This document shows positions 25,118 to 33,524 of a stretch of DNA of 64,000 nucleotides, piece after piece. A model generated the notes under the pieces. The model searched no databases. It was not told where the DNA came from and worked only from the letters and a program-made list of their open reading frames with translations. Both the position numbers and the translations under genes were made by a program. Each line of letters begins with the position of its first letter. Within the stretch, counting starts at the first letter, position 1. The stretch is taken from the NCBI RefSeq assembly GCF_002751875.1, contig NZ_NMZM01000002.1, forward strand, positions 124,001 through 188,000, given 5' to 3'. This DNA is from Oceaniglobus indicus. Lineage in GTDB: Bacteria > Pseudomonadota > Alphaproteobacteria > Rhodobacterales > Rhodobacteraceae.

Positions 25118-27514
25118 ATGAACATCGAAAAGCCGGTCGAATCCCCCATCGAGACGGACAAGCGCAAGGATCCGCCCGTGGCGCAGAACCTGACCCGCGC
25201 CGACCAGGACCGCGATGTCATCAAGGGCGGCGTCAGCAAGGATCTGCGCCATGACAGCGCGATCAAGCATGTGACGGGCCGCGCCGAATATTGCGACGAC
25301 ATTCCCGAACCGGTCGGCACGCTGCACGCCTATCTGGGCCTGTCGACCCGCGCCCATGCCACGCTGCGCGACATCGATCTGGACGCGGTGCGCGCGGCCC
25401 CCGGTGTAATCGGCGTTCTGTGCGCCGCCGACATTCCCGGCGTGAACGACGTCTCGCCCACGGGGCGCGATGACGAACCGATCTTCGCCACCGACAAGGT
25501 CGAATTCTGGGGCCAGCCGATGTTCGCGGTGATCGCGGAAACCCGCGACGCGGCCCGCCGCGCGGCACAACTGGCCCGGGTCGGTTACGACGATCTGCCC
25601 CCCGTGCTGGATGTGCAGGCGGCGCAGGACGCCGGCAGCGCCTATGTCACGCCACCGCTGACCCTTCGGCGTGGCGATGCGCCGCGTGCGATGGAGAAGG
25701 CGACGCACCGGATCAAGGGCAAGCTGACCGTCGGCGGTCAGGATCATCTGTATCTTGAAGGGCAGATCGCCTTTGCCATCCCCGGCGAAGACGACGACGT
25801 GGTGGTTCATTCCTCGACCCAGCATCCCAGCGAGGCGCAGCACATGGTCGCCCACGCCCTGGGCGTGCCGTCCAACGCCGTCACGATCAACGTGCGGCGC
25901 ATGGGCGGCGGGTTCGGCGGCAAGGAAACCCAGATGAACCTGTTCTGCGCCGTGGCCGCGGTCGCCGCGAAGAAATGGAACCGCCCGGTCAAGATCCGCC
26001 CCGATCGTGACGACGACATGTCGGCCACCGGCAAGCGCCATGATTTCGTGATCGACTACGAGGTCGGTTTTGACGACGACGGCGTCATCCAGGCGGTCAC
26101 CGGCGAATTTGCCGCGCGCTGCGGGTTTTCATCCGACCTGTCCGGGCCGGTCACCGACCGCGCGCTGTTTCACGCCGACAACGCCTATTATTACCCCGAT
26201 GTCCTGCTCAATTCGCATCCGTTGAAGACGAACACGGTGTCGAACACCGCGTTTCGCGGATTCGGCGGACCACAGGGCGTGATCGCCGCCGAACGCATCA
26301 TCGAGGAGATCGCCTATCACCGCGGGCTCGACAGTCTGACGGTGCGCAAGCGCAACTTCTATGGCGACGACGGGCGCGACCTCACGCCCTATCACCAGAC
26401 GGTCGAGGACAACATCGCCCCCCGCATCGTGCAGCAGCTTGAGGAAGACGCCGATTACCAGGCGCGCCGGCAGGCGGTGCTGGACTGGAACGCCAAGGGC
26501 GGCACGATCCGCAAGGGCATCGCGCTGACCCCGGTCAAGTTCGGCATCTCGTTCACCGCGACGTGGTATAACCAGGCCGGCGCGCTGCTGCACATCTATT
26601 CCGACGGGTCGATCCACCTGAACCACGGCGGCACCGAAATGGGCCAGGGTCTGAACACCAAGATCGCCCAGGTTGTGGCCGACGCGCTCCAGGTCGATTT
26701 CGACCGGATCAAGATCACGAAAACCACGACGGAAAAAGTGCCCAACACCTCGGCCACCGCCGCCTCGTCCGGGTCCGACCTGAACGGCATGGCCGCACTG
26801 GATGCCGCCCGTCAGCTGCGCGAGCGGCTGACGGCTTTCGCTGCCGAACATTGGCAGACCGACGTTGTAAACGTGCGTTTCATCGCCAACGCGGTGCAGG
26901 TCGGTGACGAAACGATCCCCTTCGCCGATTTCATCCGCGCGGCGTACATGGCGCGCGTTCATCTGTCGGCCGCCGGGTTCTACAAGACGCCGAAAATCCA
27001 TTGGAACCGCGACACCGGCAAGGGACGCCCGTTCTATTACTATGCCTATGGCGCGGCCTGCTCGGAAGTTTCGGTGGACACCCTGACCGGCGAATACCGG
27101 GTCGATCGGGCCGACATCCTGCACGATGTCGGCAGATCGCTGAACCCGGTGATCGACCGCGGCCAGATCGAAGGCGCGTTCATCCAGGGCATGGGATGGC
27201 TGACCACCGAGGAACTCTGGTGGGACAAGCAGGGCCAGCTTCGCACCCACGCGCCCTCGACCTACAAGATTCCGCTGGCCTCGGACCGTCCGCGCATCTT
27301 CAACGTCGAACTGGCCACATGGTCGGAGAATCGCGAACACACGATCAAGCGGTCCAAGGCAGTGGGCGAGCCGCCGTTCATGCTGGGCATTTCGGTGTTC
27401 GAGGCGCTGTCCCACGCGGTGGCCAGCGTGGCCGATTACAGGATTTGCCCGCGCCTCGACGCGCCCGCAACCCCCGAACGGGTGCTGATGGCCATCGAAC
27501 GGCTGCGTGGCTGA
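25118..27514 (+). CDS. xdhB: Xanthine dehydrogenase large subunit XdhB (molybdopterin)
   Basis: A 798-residue molybdenum-cofactor subunit. Key motifs: GGGFGGKETQ, AFRGFGGPQG, GTEMGQGLNTK, and VGEPPFMLG, whose Glu is the catalytic base of xanthine dehydrogenases. A short charged N-terminal tail precedes the hydroxylase domain. Two ATGs exist (25112 and 25118); GGGAGGA ends at 25110, so 25118 has the proper spacing. The gene begins 14 bp after xdhA. Confidence 0.96.
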   Translation: MNIEKPVESPIETDKRKDPPVAQNLTRADQDRDVIKGGVSKDLRHDSAIKHVTGRAEYCDDIPEPVGTLHAYLGLSTRAHATLRDIDLDAVRAAPGVIGVLCAADIPGVNDVSPTGRDDEPIFATDKVEFWGQPMFAVIAETRDAARRAAQLARVGYDDLPPVLDVQAAQDAGSAYVTPPLTLRRGDAPRAMEKATHRIKGKLTVGGQDHLYLEGQIAFAIPGEDDDVVVHSSTQHPSEAQHMVAHALGVPSNAVTINVRRMGGGFGGKETQMNLFCAVAAVAAKKWNRPVKIRPDRDDDMSATGKRHDFVIDYEVGFDDDGVIQAVTGEFAARCGFSSDLSGPVTDRALFHADNAYYYPDVLLNSHPLKTNTVSNTAFRGFGGPQGVIAAERIIEEIAYHRGLDSLTVRKRNFYGDDGRDLTPYHQTVEDNIAPRIVQQLEEDADYQARRQAVLDWNAKGGTIRKGIALTPVKFGISFTATWYNQAGALLHIYSDGSIHLNHGGTEMGQGLNTKIAQVVADALQVDFDRIKITKTTTEKVPNTSATAASSGSDLNGMAALDAARQLRERLTAFAAEHWQTDVVNVRFIANAVQVGDETIPFADFIRAAYMARVHLSAAGFYKTPKIHWNRDTGKGRPFYYYAYGAACSEVSVDTLTGEYRVDRADILHDVGRSLNPVIDRGQIEGAFIQGMGWLTTEELWWDKQGQLRTHAPSTYKIPLASDRPRIFNVELATWSENREHTIKRSKAVGEPPFMLGISVFEALSHAVASVADYRICPRLDAPATPERVLMAIERLRG

Positions 27515-27518
27515 CGCC

Positions 27519-28334
27519 ATGACGCTTGCCCGGTTTTTCGCCAGGACCACAGACGTCATTCACGTCCGGCTGAGCCGGGTGCGCGGGTCGTCCCCCCGCG
27601 ACGTCGGTGCGGAAATGTTCGTGGCGCCGGGGGGCATCCACGGCACCATCGGCGGCGGCCAACTGGAATACATGGCCATTGACAACGCGCGGGCGATGCT
27701 GCGCTCGGGGCGGCGGTCTAAACGTATGGACGTCCCGCTGGGCCCGGAGATCGGGCAATGCTGCGGCGGGCGTGTCGAACTTGCGCTGCGCTGGATGACC
27801 GACGCTGACCGGGCCACGGCGCTGCGCACTGACGCGGAACGCGAGGCGGCGCGACCCCACGTCCATATCCTGGGGGCGGGCCATGTCGGACGGGCCCTTG
27901 CACGGTTCTTTCAGTTCCTGCCGGTGCGCTGCATCGTGATCGACAACCGCGCCGAAGAACTGGCTCTGGTCGATGCCACGGTGGAAAAACGCCGCTCGGC
28001 CATGCCCGAGGCCGACATCCGCAACGCCCCCGCCAACAGCGTCTTCATCGTGCTGACCCACGATCACGCGCTCGACTTCCTGCTGACCCTTGAGGCGCTG
28101 GACCGCCGCGATGCGGCCTATGTCGGGCTGATCGGCTCTGCCACGAAACGCCAGAGGTTCGAGCGGTTCCAGAAAACGCACGGCGCCGGGGCGGATTGCA
28201 CGCGCCTGGTCTGCCCCATCGGCGCGGACGACAGCGGCGACAAGCGCCCCGAGGTGATCGCCGCCCTCGTCGTGGCCGAGGTCATGCGCGCGCTGGGCGT
28301 CGCACGATACCCAGCCACCGAAACGACCGGTTGA
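27519..28334 (+). CDS. xdhC: XdhC, molybdenum cofactor insertion/sulfuration chaperone
   Basis: A 271-residue chaperone that binds Moco and hands the sulfurated form to XdhB. It shows RVRGSSPRDVGAEM near the N-terminus, GTIGGGQLE, the Cys pair in GQCCGGRVEL, a Rossmann segment HILGAGHVGRAL, and YVGLIGSATKR. ATG at 27519 lies 4 bp after the xdhB stop; a GTG at 27507 that overlaps xdhB would add four residues. Neither has a good Shine-Dalgarno, consistent with coupling to xdhB. Confidence 0.94.
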   Translation: MTLARFFARTTDVIHVRLSRVRGSSPRDVGAEMFVAPGGIHGTIGGGQLEYMAIDNARAMLRSGRRSKRMDVPLGPEIGQCCGGRVELALRWMTDADRATALRTDAEREAARPHVHILGAGHVGRALARFFQFLPVRCIVIDNRAEELALVDATVEKRRSAMPEADIRNAPANSVFIVLTHDHALDFLLTLEALDRRDAAYVGLIGSATKRQRFERFQKTHGAGADCTRLVCPIGADDSGDKRPEVIAALVVAEVMRALGVARYPATETTG

Positions 28335-28631
28335 CCGACCCGATCTCGCCGGCAAACGCCGAAACACCCGGCCTGCAGAACCCTCACGGGCGGAAACTGC
28401 GTGAAGGCCAGCGTGGTGGTGGCGATCTGTTCGTTTCAAGAACCGCCCGGCCGCGCCCCGCTGGATCGCGCGGGGAATTGCTCTCGGATATCGATCGCGG
28501 ACCCCCGCGAACCCGCGCATGGACCGCATCGAAAACCTGTGCGAAAACCTTCTCGCCCCCGAAACACGGGCGAAGACCGGGCCCGCGCGCCGATCGACCG
28601 CGCAGGCCAGCCGCAGAAAAGGAAACAACCG
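28335..28631. other. Spacer between xdhC and the HbpS-like gene
   Basis: About 300 bp. The frame of the next gene is open into this stretch, but the translation is Arg/Pro-rich and unlike any family. I see no RNA gene, repeat copy or clear promoter. Confidence 0.5.
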
Positions 28632-29048
28632 ATGATCACCGTCACCCGTCTCGACGCCGCCGACGCCGATACCATCATGGCCGGCGCCGTGGCCCATGCC
28701 GATGCGATCGGCGTGCCGATGTGCATTGCCATCACCGACGAGTCCGGTCAGCTGATCGCCTTTCGCCGGATGGACGGCGGCAAGGTCACATCGACCACCG
28801 TCGCGATCGACAAGGCTTTCACCGCCGCCGCCGCCAAGAAGGCGACCCACGAAATCGGCGCGGCCAGCCAACCGGGCGGGCCCGTCTTCGGCATCGGATC
28901 CGCCATCGGCGGGCGGCTGATGGTGGTGGGCGGCGGCCTGCCCGTGATCTTCGAAGGCGACGTCGTGGGCGGGATCGGGGTCAGCTCGGGAACACCGGAC
29001 CAGGACCGCGCCGTCGCACAGGCAGGCATCGACGCGTTGCTGCGCTAG
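28632..29048 (+). CDS. GlcG/HbpS-family heme-binding-like protein
   Basis: A 138-residue protein of the DUF336 (GlcG/HbpS) family: IAITDESGQLIAFRRMDGG, KAFTAAAAKKAT and VGGIGVSSGTPDQDRAVAQAG are typical. Members form octamers, some bind haem or cobalamin, and GlcG is encoded in glycolate operons of E. coli. There is no signal peptide, so it is cytoplasmic. ATG at 28632 follows a purine-rich stretch (AAAAGGAAA). It may be co-transcribed with xdhABC, and lies about 1.9 kb from the glycolate oxidase genes; either association is possible. Confidence 0.85.
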   Translation: MITVTRLDAADADTIMAGAVAHADAIGVPMCIAITDESGQLIAFRRMDGGKVTSTTVAIDKAFTAAAAKKATHEIGAASQPGGPVFGIGSAIGGRLMVVGGGLPVIFEGDVVGGIGVSSGTPDQDRAVAQAGIDALLR

Positions 29049-29111
29049 GCGCCGGCGCGCTTGGCGCATCCCAAGCCCGCTTCAGCCCGCCAGGCCCCGA
29101 CCGGCGCACCT

Positions 29112-29151
29112 GCTTCTTACTGATGGGAAATACTCCCGCCGGAGGCTCCCA
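29112..29151 (+). repeat. Intergenic repeat, copy 2
   Basis: Shares GCTTCTTACTGA and GAAATACTCCCGCCGGAGGC with copies 1 and 3. The right arm of the palindrome is broken here (CTCCCA in place of CTCCGG). It sits between convergent genes (HbpS-like and Hsp20). Confidence 0.82.
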
Positions 29152-29265
29152 CCCTCTCATCCGCGATACGTGTGCGGGGCCGTCGGACACGTCGATCTGA
29201 CATTCGCCACGCGAAACCCCGCCGGACGGGACCACGCGAAACCGCAAACACGTGCGCCGCCCGAC

Positions 29266-29296
29266 AAAAAAAGGCGCGCCCCCGATGGGGCGCGCC
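29266..29296 (-). terminator. Rho-independent terminator of the Hsp20 gene
   Basis: Read on the minus strand: a perfect 10-bp stem GGCGCGCCCC / GGGGCGCGCC with a 4-nt loop, then seven T. It lies 26 bp beyond the hsp20 stop codon. Confidence 0.93.
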
Positions 29297-29322
29297 ACAT
29301 GATGTCGGTTTGGCGTCTGCGC

Positions 29323-29787
29323 TCAGGCGTCGGCGTGTTCCACGGCCTTGCGCTCGACCGTGTCGCCGCTCGAGATGGCGATACGGCGCGGCTTGAGGGC
29401 TTCGGGCACCTCGCGCACCAGGTCGATGTGCAGCATGCCATTCACATGCTCGGCACCGGTCACATGGACGTGGTCGGCCAGGTGGAAGCGCCGCTCGAAC
29501 GCGCGGGTGGCGATGCCGCGGTGCAGATAGCTGCGCCCTTCATCCCCATCGGCCTTGCGGGCGGTGACGATCAACGCGTTCTCGCGGACTTCGACGTTCA
29601 GATCGGTGTCCGAGAACCCGGCAACGGCGATGGAAATGCGCCAGCCATCGTCGTCCGTCTTTTCGATGTTATAGGGCGGATAGGTCTGCGCGCCGACATT
29701 GTCGGTCAGAACGCGATCCATGAGGTCGGCCATCTGGTCGAAACCGACAGTGGCGCGGTACAGCGGAGCAAGATCGAAGGTTCGCAT
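29323..29787 (-). CDS. Small heat shock protein Hsp20/IbpA-like
   Basis: A 154-residue alpha-crystallin-type holdase that keeps unfolded proteins soluble. N-terminal RATVGFDQMADLMDR and YPPYNIEKTDDDGWRISIAVAGF match the IbpA class, followed by the crystallin core and LHIDLVREVPE with a C-terminal Ile/Val-rich anchor PRRIAI. A ribosome-binding site (AAAGGA) precedes the ATG. A CCCCAT element, as in sigma-32 -10 boxes, lies about 29 bp upstream of the ATG, but no -35 at proper spacing is visible. Confidence 0.95.
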   Translation of the reverse strand: MRTFDLAPLYRATVGFDQMADLMDRVLTDNVGAQTYPPYNIEKTDDDGWRISIAVAGFSDTDLNVEVRENALIVTARKADGDEGRSYLHRGIATRAFERRFHLADHVHVTGAEHVNGMLHIDLVREVPEALKPRRIAISSGDTVERKAVEHADA

Positions 29788-30000
29788 GGGTCATCCTTTC
29801 AACAAGCGATAACATGGGGGCCTTCCCGTGCGGGACAGGCCGTTTCGACAACCGGACCCGATTTCGGCATCCGGTGGCACTGATGTGGGTGTCGATTTTC
29901 GCCGGTTCAAGATCGGCCCGGCGGATTTTCGCGCGGCGGGATGCCCGGTACCGGCCGTGAAAGGCCGGACGTTTCAAGATCGTACCGATGCCGGCAGTGA

Positions 30001-30840
30001 TCAGCCGGGGCGCAGGAACTTGGCCGTGCCGGCCTTGCGCGCATCGTCCGGGTTCAGCGTTTTGACCTGCGGTTCGGCGCGGTGAAAGACACCGTCGCTG
30101 GCGGCCATCAGTCGGGTCAGCTCGTCCAGCGCCCCCCCGAGGGCCGTGCCGATCGACACCTTCTCGGACTGCACCTCGGCCATGGCCGACACCACCGAAA
30201 CGATCCGGGGGCCATCGTCGGTCATGGCAAAGACGGGGGCGCCGGATGCCCCGAAGTCGACCGCGCACGACATGATCAGCGCGCCGTCCTGATGACCCTT
30301 GATGTGACACACCTCCTGCAGCGTGGGCCTGTCGGCGCGTTCGCGGGCATAGGATACGATCCCCACCGCATCGCCGTCCGCTGGGCCGGCATATACCGGG
30401 AATGGCTGGATCCGGCCGTTGCGAATAGGGTGATCCAACTCGATCAGGGCGATATCGCGGCCGATGTCATGCATGGCATTGGACAAGGGATCATACGCGG
30501 GATGGGTCATCGCCCGACGCGCACCGCGATAGGCTTCGGCGCGACCATCGCGCCAGCCGGCGAGAAAGGTGATTTCGGACGGCGCATACCGGCGGCCCGT
30601 GTGCTTGTCGAACAGGCAATGCCCGGCGGTCAAAACCAGGTCGGGCGCAATCAGCGCCCCGGTGCAAAATCCCCGCTCGCCCAGGTTGACCCGGCCCACG
30701 GCGTCCCAGCCACGCGCGTCGTCCGCTGTCTGGAACGATTTCAGCCCCGAGGCCGACGCCAGTTCGATCGCCTGCGCCTGCGCGCCCAGGACGCTTGCGA
30801 ACAGGGCCATTGCCCCAAGTGTTGCCGTCATGATCCGCAT
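30001..30840 (-). CDS. Trypsin-like serine protease (S1 family), secreted
   Basis: A 279-residue exported protease. The ATG at 30840 follows AGGAGG and opens a signal peptide (ending GAQAQA, about 24). Catalytic triad: His74 in LTAGHC, Asp129 in RDIALIELD, Ser199 in FGASGAPVF. The usual GDSGGP reads GASGAP, so the residue before the nucleophile is altered; this also occurs in divergent bacterial members. Target unknown. It is a single gene between hsp20 and the glycolate operon, all on the minus strand. Confidence 0.88.
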   Translation of the reverse strand: MRIMTATLGAMALFASVLGAQAQAIELASASGLKSFQTADDARGWDAVGRVNLGERGFCTGALIAPDLVLTAGHCLFDKHTGRRYAPSEITFLAGWRDGRAEAYRGARRAMTHPAYDPLSNAMHDIGRDIALIELDHPIRNGRIQPFPVYAGPADGDAVGIVSYARERADRPTLQEVCHIKGHQDGALIMSCAVDFGASGAPVFAMTDDGPRIVSVVSAMAEVQSEKVSIGTALGGALDELTRLMAASDGVFHRAEPQVKTLNPDDARKAGTAKFLRPG

Positions 30841-30940
30841 CGAACCCTCCTGCGTTGCGTTAACGCTAGGGGGGGCGTGCGGCCGATCTGTGTCGTTACC
30901 CGCATCAATCACGGCGCTGCCGGGGCATGGTCGTGATCGT

Positions 30941-32335
30941 TCAGGCGGGCTCTGCCACCTTTCGCTCACGCACGGTCATATCGGCAAGCGCCGGAGGGCG
31001 CGGCCCGCCCGTGGCCCAGTCAAGCAGCTCGACGGTATGCACGATCGGCACTCCGGCGGCGTCGCCGATCTGCATCATGCAGCCGATGTTGCCGGCCGCG
31101 ATCACATCGGGATCCGTCGCCGCCAGGGTATCGACCTTGCGCGTCTTCAACTGCTTGCTGATCACCGGCTGCATCAGGTTGTAGGTGCCTGCCGATCCGC
31201 AGCACAGATGGCTGTCCCTGGGTTCGACCACGTGGAACCCGGCCCGCTTCAGCAGGTCCTTGGGATAGGTCTTGATCTGCTGACCGTGCTGCAACGAACA
31301 GGCCGCATGATAGGCGACACGCAGACCCGCCGGCGGTCCGCCTTCATGGACAGCCCGTGCATCGGTGCCCGCGACCAGGTCGCGCGCGCGGTTCTGCTCG
31401 GCCCCCGGTGTCGCCGCGGGCATCAGGTCCATCAAAACCTCGCTGACATCCTTGGCCAGGGCACTGATCCGTGCGGCATCGTCGGCCAGCGGATCGTTGC
31501 GGAACATGTGGCCGTAATCCTTCACCGTCGTGCCGCAACCGCTGGTGTTGATGACGATGGCGTCCAGCGCATCCTCGCGGTCCTCGGCCATCCATGCCTT
31601 GATGTTGCGCGCGGCCGAGGCATGGCTTTCATCGACCTTGCCCATGTGATGCACCAGCGCGCCACAACACCCCATGTCCCTGGCGATGACCACCTCTGCC
31701 CCCAACCGCCTCAGCACACGGATCGTGGCATCGTTGATGTCGGTGTTCAGCGCCTTCTGCGCACATCCCGTCATCAACGCCACGCGCATCTTGCGCGCGC
31801 CCTTGGCGGCGAACACCTGCGGATCGTCATTGCGGCTGACCGGCGGCACGGTCTTCGGCGCCATCTCCAGCATCGCGCGCAACCGGGCATCGGGCACCAG
31901 GAACGCGAACGGCCGCCCGATCTTTGCCCCCAGAAGGGCCAGCCGGAACCGCCCCGGATGGGGCAGGATCCGGGCCAGGGTCCAGCGCAGGACGCGTTCG
32001 AACATCGGCCGCTTATAGGTCTTTTCGATATGGGCGCGGGCATGGTCGACCAGGTGCATGTAGTGCACGCCGGACGGGCATGTCGTCATGCAGGCCAGGC
32101 ACGACAGGCATCGGTCGATGTGCTTGACCGTCTTGGCATCGGCCGGGCGGTCGTTCTCCAGCATGTCCTTGATCAGATAGATCCGCCCCCGCGGCGAATC
32201 CAGCTCGTCACCGAGGATCTGATAGGTCGGACAGGTCGCGGTGCAGAACCCGCAATGGACACAGGCGCGCAGGATCTCGTTCGACCGCGCGATCGCCGGA
32301 TCCTTCAGCTGTTCGGGTGTGAAATGCGTCTGCAT
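30941..32335 (-). CDS. glcF: Glycolate oxidase iron-sulfur subunit GlcF
   Basis: A 464-residue subunit with two 4Fe-4S motifs (CVHCGFCTATCP at about 27-38 and CLSCLACMTTCP near 78-89) and two CCG domains (MGCCGALVHHMG, HLCCGSAGTYN) typical of GlcF and related electron-transfer proteins. With GlcD and GlcE it oxidises glycolate to glyoxylate and passes electrons to the membrane quinone pool. It starts 3 bp after glcE; last gene of the operon. Confidence 0.95.
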   Translation of the reverse strand: MQTHFTPEQLKDPAIARSNEILRACVHCGFCTATCPTYQILGDELDSPRGRIYLIKDMLENDRPADAKTVKHIDRCLSCLACMTTCPSGVHYMHLVDHARAHIEKTYKRPMFERVLRWTLARILPHPGRFRLALLGAKIGRPFAFLVPDARLRAMLEMAPKTVPPVSRNDDPQVFAAKGARKMRVALMTGCAQKALNTDINDATIRVLRRLGAEVVIARDMGCCGALVHHMGKVDESHASAARNIKAWMAEDREDALDAIVINTSGCGTTVKDYGHMFRNDPLADDAARISALAKDVSEVLMDLMPAATPGAEQNRARDLVAGTDARAVHEGGPPAGLRVAYHAACSLQHGQQIKTYPKDLLKRAGFHVVEPRDSHLCCGSAGTYNLMQPVISKQLKTRKVDTLAATDPDVIAAGNIGCMMQIGDAAGVPIVHTVELLDWATGGPRPPALADMTVRERKVAEPA

Positions 32336-32338
32336 GTC

Positions 32339-33472
32339 TTATCCTCCATGCGCTCCGGTTCGGCCCATGCGTCCGGGATTCAGAATCCCGCGCGGATCGA
32401 ACTGCGCCCTCAGGCCCGCCGAAATCGCGGCCAGCGGGGCGGGTTCGGGATGAAATGTTCCCAGGGCGGCATGGGTTTCGGCCGCTCCGCGGACCAGCGT
32501 CGCATGGCCGCGAAAATCGCCCAGCGCCGCGCGCAGGTCGGTGCCGGGCGCCACCCCGGCCCAGATCAGCCCACCGCCCCAGTCGAACATCACTCGTGCC
32601 TCCGGCAGACGGGCCGCCATCGCCGCGCCGTCCCCCGGCATGACCGAAATGCGCCACACGTCTTCGTCGGTATCGGCAAACATCGTGGCATTCGCAATGT
32701 CGCGCCATGTCGCGTCCACCTCGGCCGCATTCATGTCGACCGACCAGTCACCGAACCCGGACAAAAGCTGCTGCAGGCGTTCCGCGCGATATTTCACCGA
32801 CGCCTCGAAACCCTCGATGCGCAGCAGCGTCACGTCGTCGCGATGGGCCGCGCCCGAGATTTCGAACGGCGATCCCAATGCCGCCGACAGCGCAGCGATC
32901 GCACGGGCGACATCCAGTCCGGCCGTGGACAGGGTCGCCCGCACCGCCGACTGCGGCAAAACCTTGAACGACACCTCGCTCAGCACGCCCAGAGTCCCGT
33001 GGGATCCCGCCATCAGCTTGACCAGGTCATAGCCGGTGACGTTCTTCATCACACGACCACCGTTCTTGATCGCGTCGCCGCGCCCGTCCACGAACCGCAC
33101 CCCGATCAGCGCATCGCGGCACGCACCGACCTGGATCCGCCGTGGCCCCGATACGTTGGCCGCGACGACTCCGCCGATGGTCGGCGTGCCTTCGGTTCCC
33201 AACACCGCGCGGTGATCCATCGGCTCGAACGCCAGACGCTGGTTCTCTGCCGCCAGCGCGGCCTCGATCTGGGCGACGGGGGTTCCCGCCTGTGCCACCA
33301 GGGTCAGCGCGCCGGGCTCATACAGGGTAATGCCGCTCAGCCCCGAAACGCTCAGCCGCGTCCCTTTGGCTGCTCGGGCCGGACCGCGCGTGCCACCCCC
33401 TTCGATCCACAACGGACCCTCGGCGCCCCGCACGGCATCGCACAGTTCCGCTTCGCTTTGCGGCCTCAGCAT
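32339..33472 (-). CDS. glcE: Glycolate oxidase FAD-binding subunit GlcE
   Basis: A 377-residue FAD-binding type-4 (PCMH-like) protein. Visible are LWIEGGGTRG, HRAVLGTEGTPTIGGVVAANVSGPRR (bounded by HRAVLG and GPRR) and GRVMKNVTGYDLVKL, all characteristic of GlcE. It follows glcD after a 52-bp gap that holds a diverged copy of the intergenic repeat. Confidence 0.95.
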   Translation of the reverse strand: MLRPQSEAELCDAVRGAEGPLWIEGGGTRGPARAAKGTRLSVSGLSGITLYEPGALTLVAQAGTPVAQIEAALAAENQRLAFEPMDHRAVLGTEGTPTIGGVVAANVSGPRRIQVGACRDALIGVRFVDGRGDAIKNGGRVMKNVTGYDLVKLMAGSHGTLGVLSEVSFKVLPQSAVRATLSTAGLDVARAIAALSAALGSPFEISGAAHRDDVTLLRIEGFEASVKYRAERLQQLLSGFGDWSVDMNAAEVDATWRDIANATMFADTDEDVWRISVMPGDGAAMAARLPEARVMFDWGGGLIWAGVAPGTDLRAALGDFRGHATLVRGAAETHAALGTFHPEPAPLAAISAGLRAQFDPRGILNPGRMGRTGAHGG

Positions 33473-33480
33473 GGCGGCAC

Positions 33481-33510
33481 TCCTGACTTTTTCTTGCTCG
33501 AAATACTCAA
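33481..33510 (+). repeat. Diverged copy of the intergenic repeat (copy 4)
   Basis: TCCTGACTTTTTCTTGCTCG followed by AAATACTCAA. It shares the CTT-C..CGAAATACTC core with copies 1-3 and is closest to the sequence at 38004-38032. The palindromic part is missing. It lies between glcD and glcE, oriented opposite to both genes. Confidence 0.6.
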
Positions 33511-33524
33511 ATCCGACGATGGCG

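Noticed and set aside
29788-29880. Sigma-32 heat-shock promoter for hsp20
   Set aside because: A CCCCAT -10-like element is present on the minus strand, but no CTTGAA-like -35 lies at the required distance.
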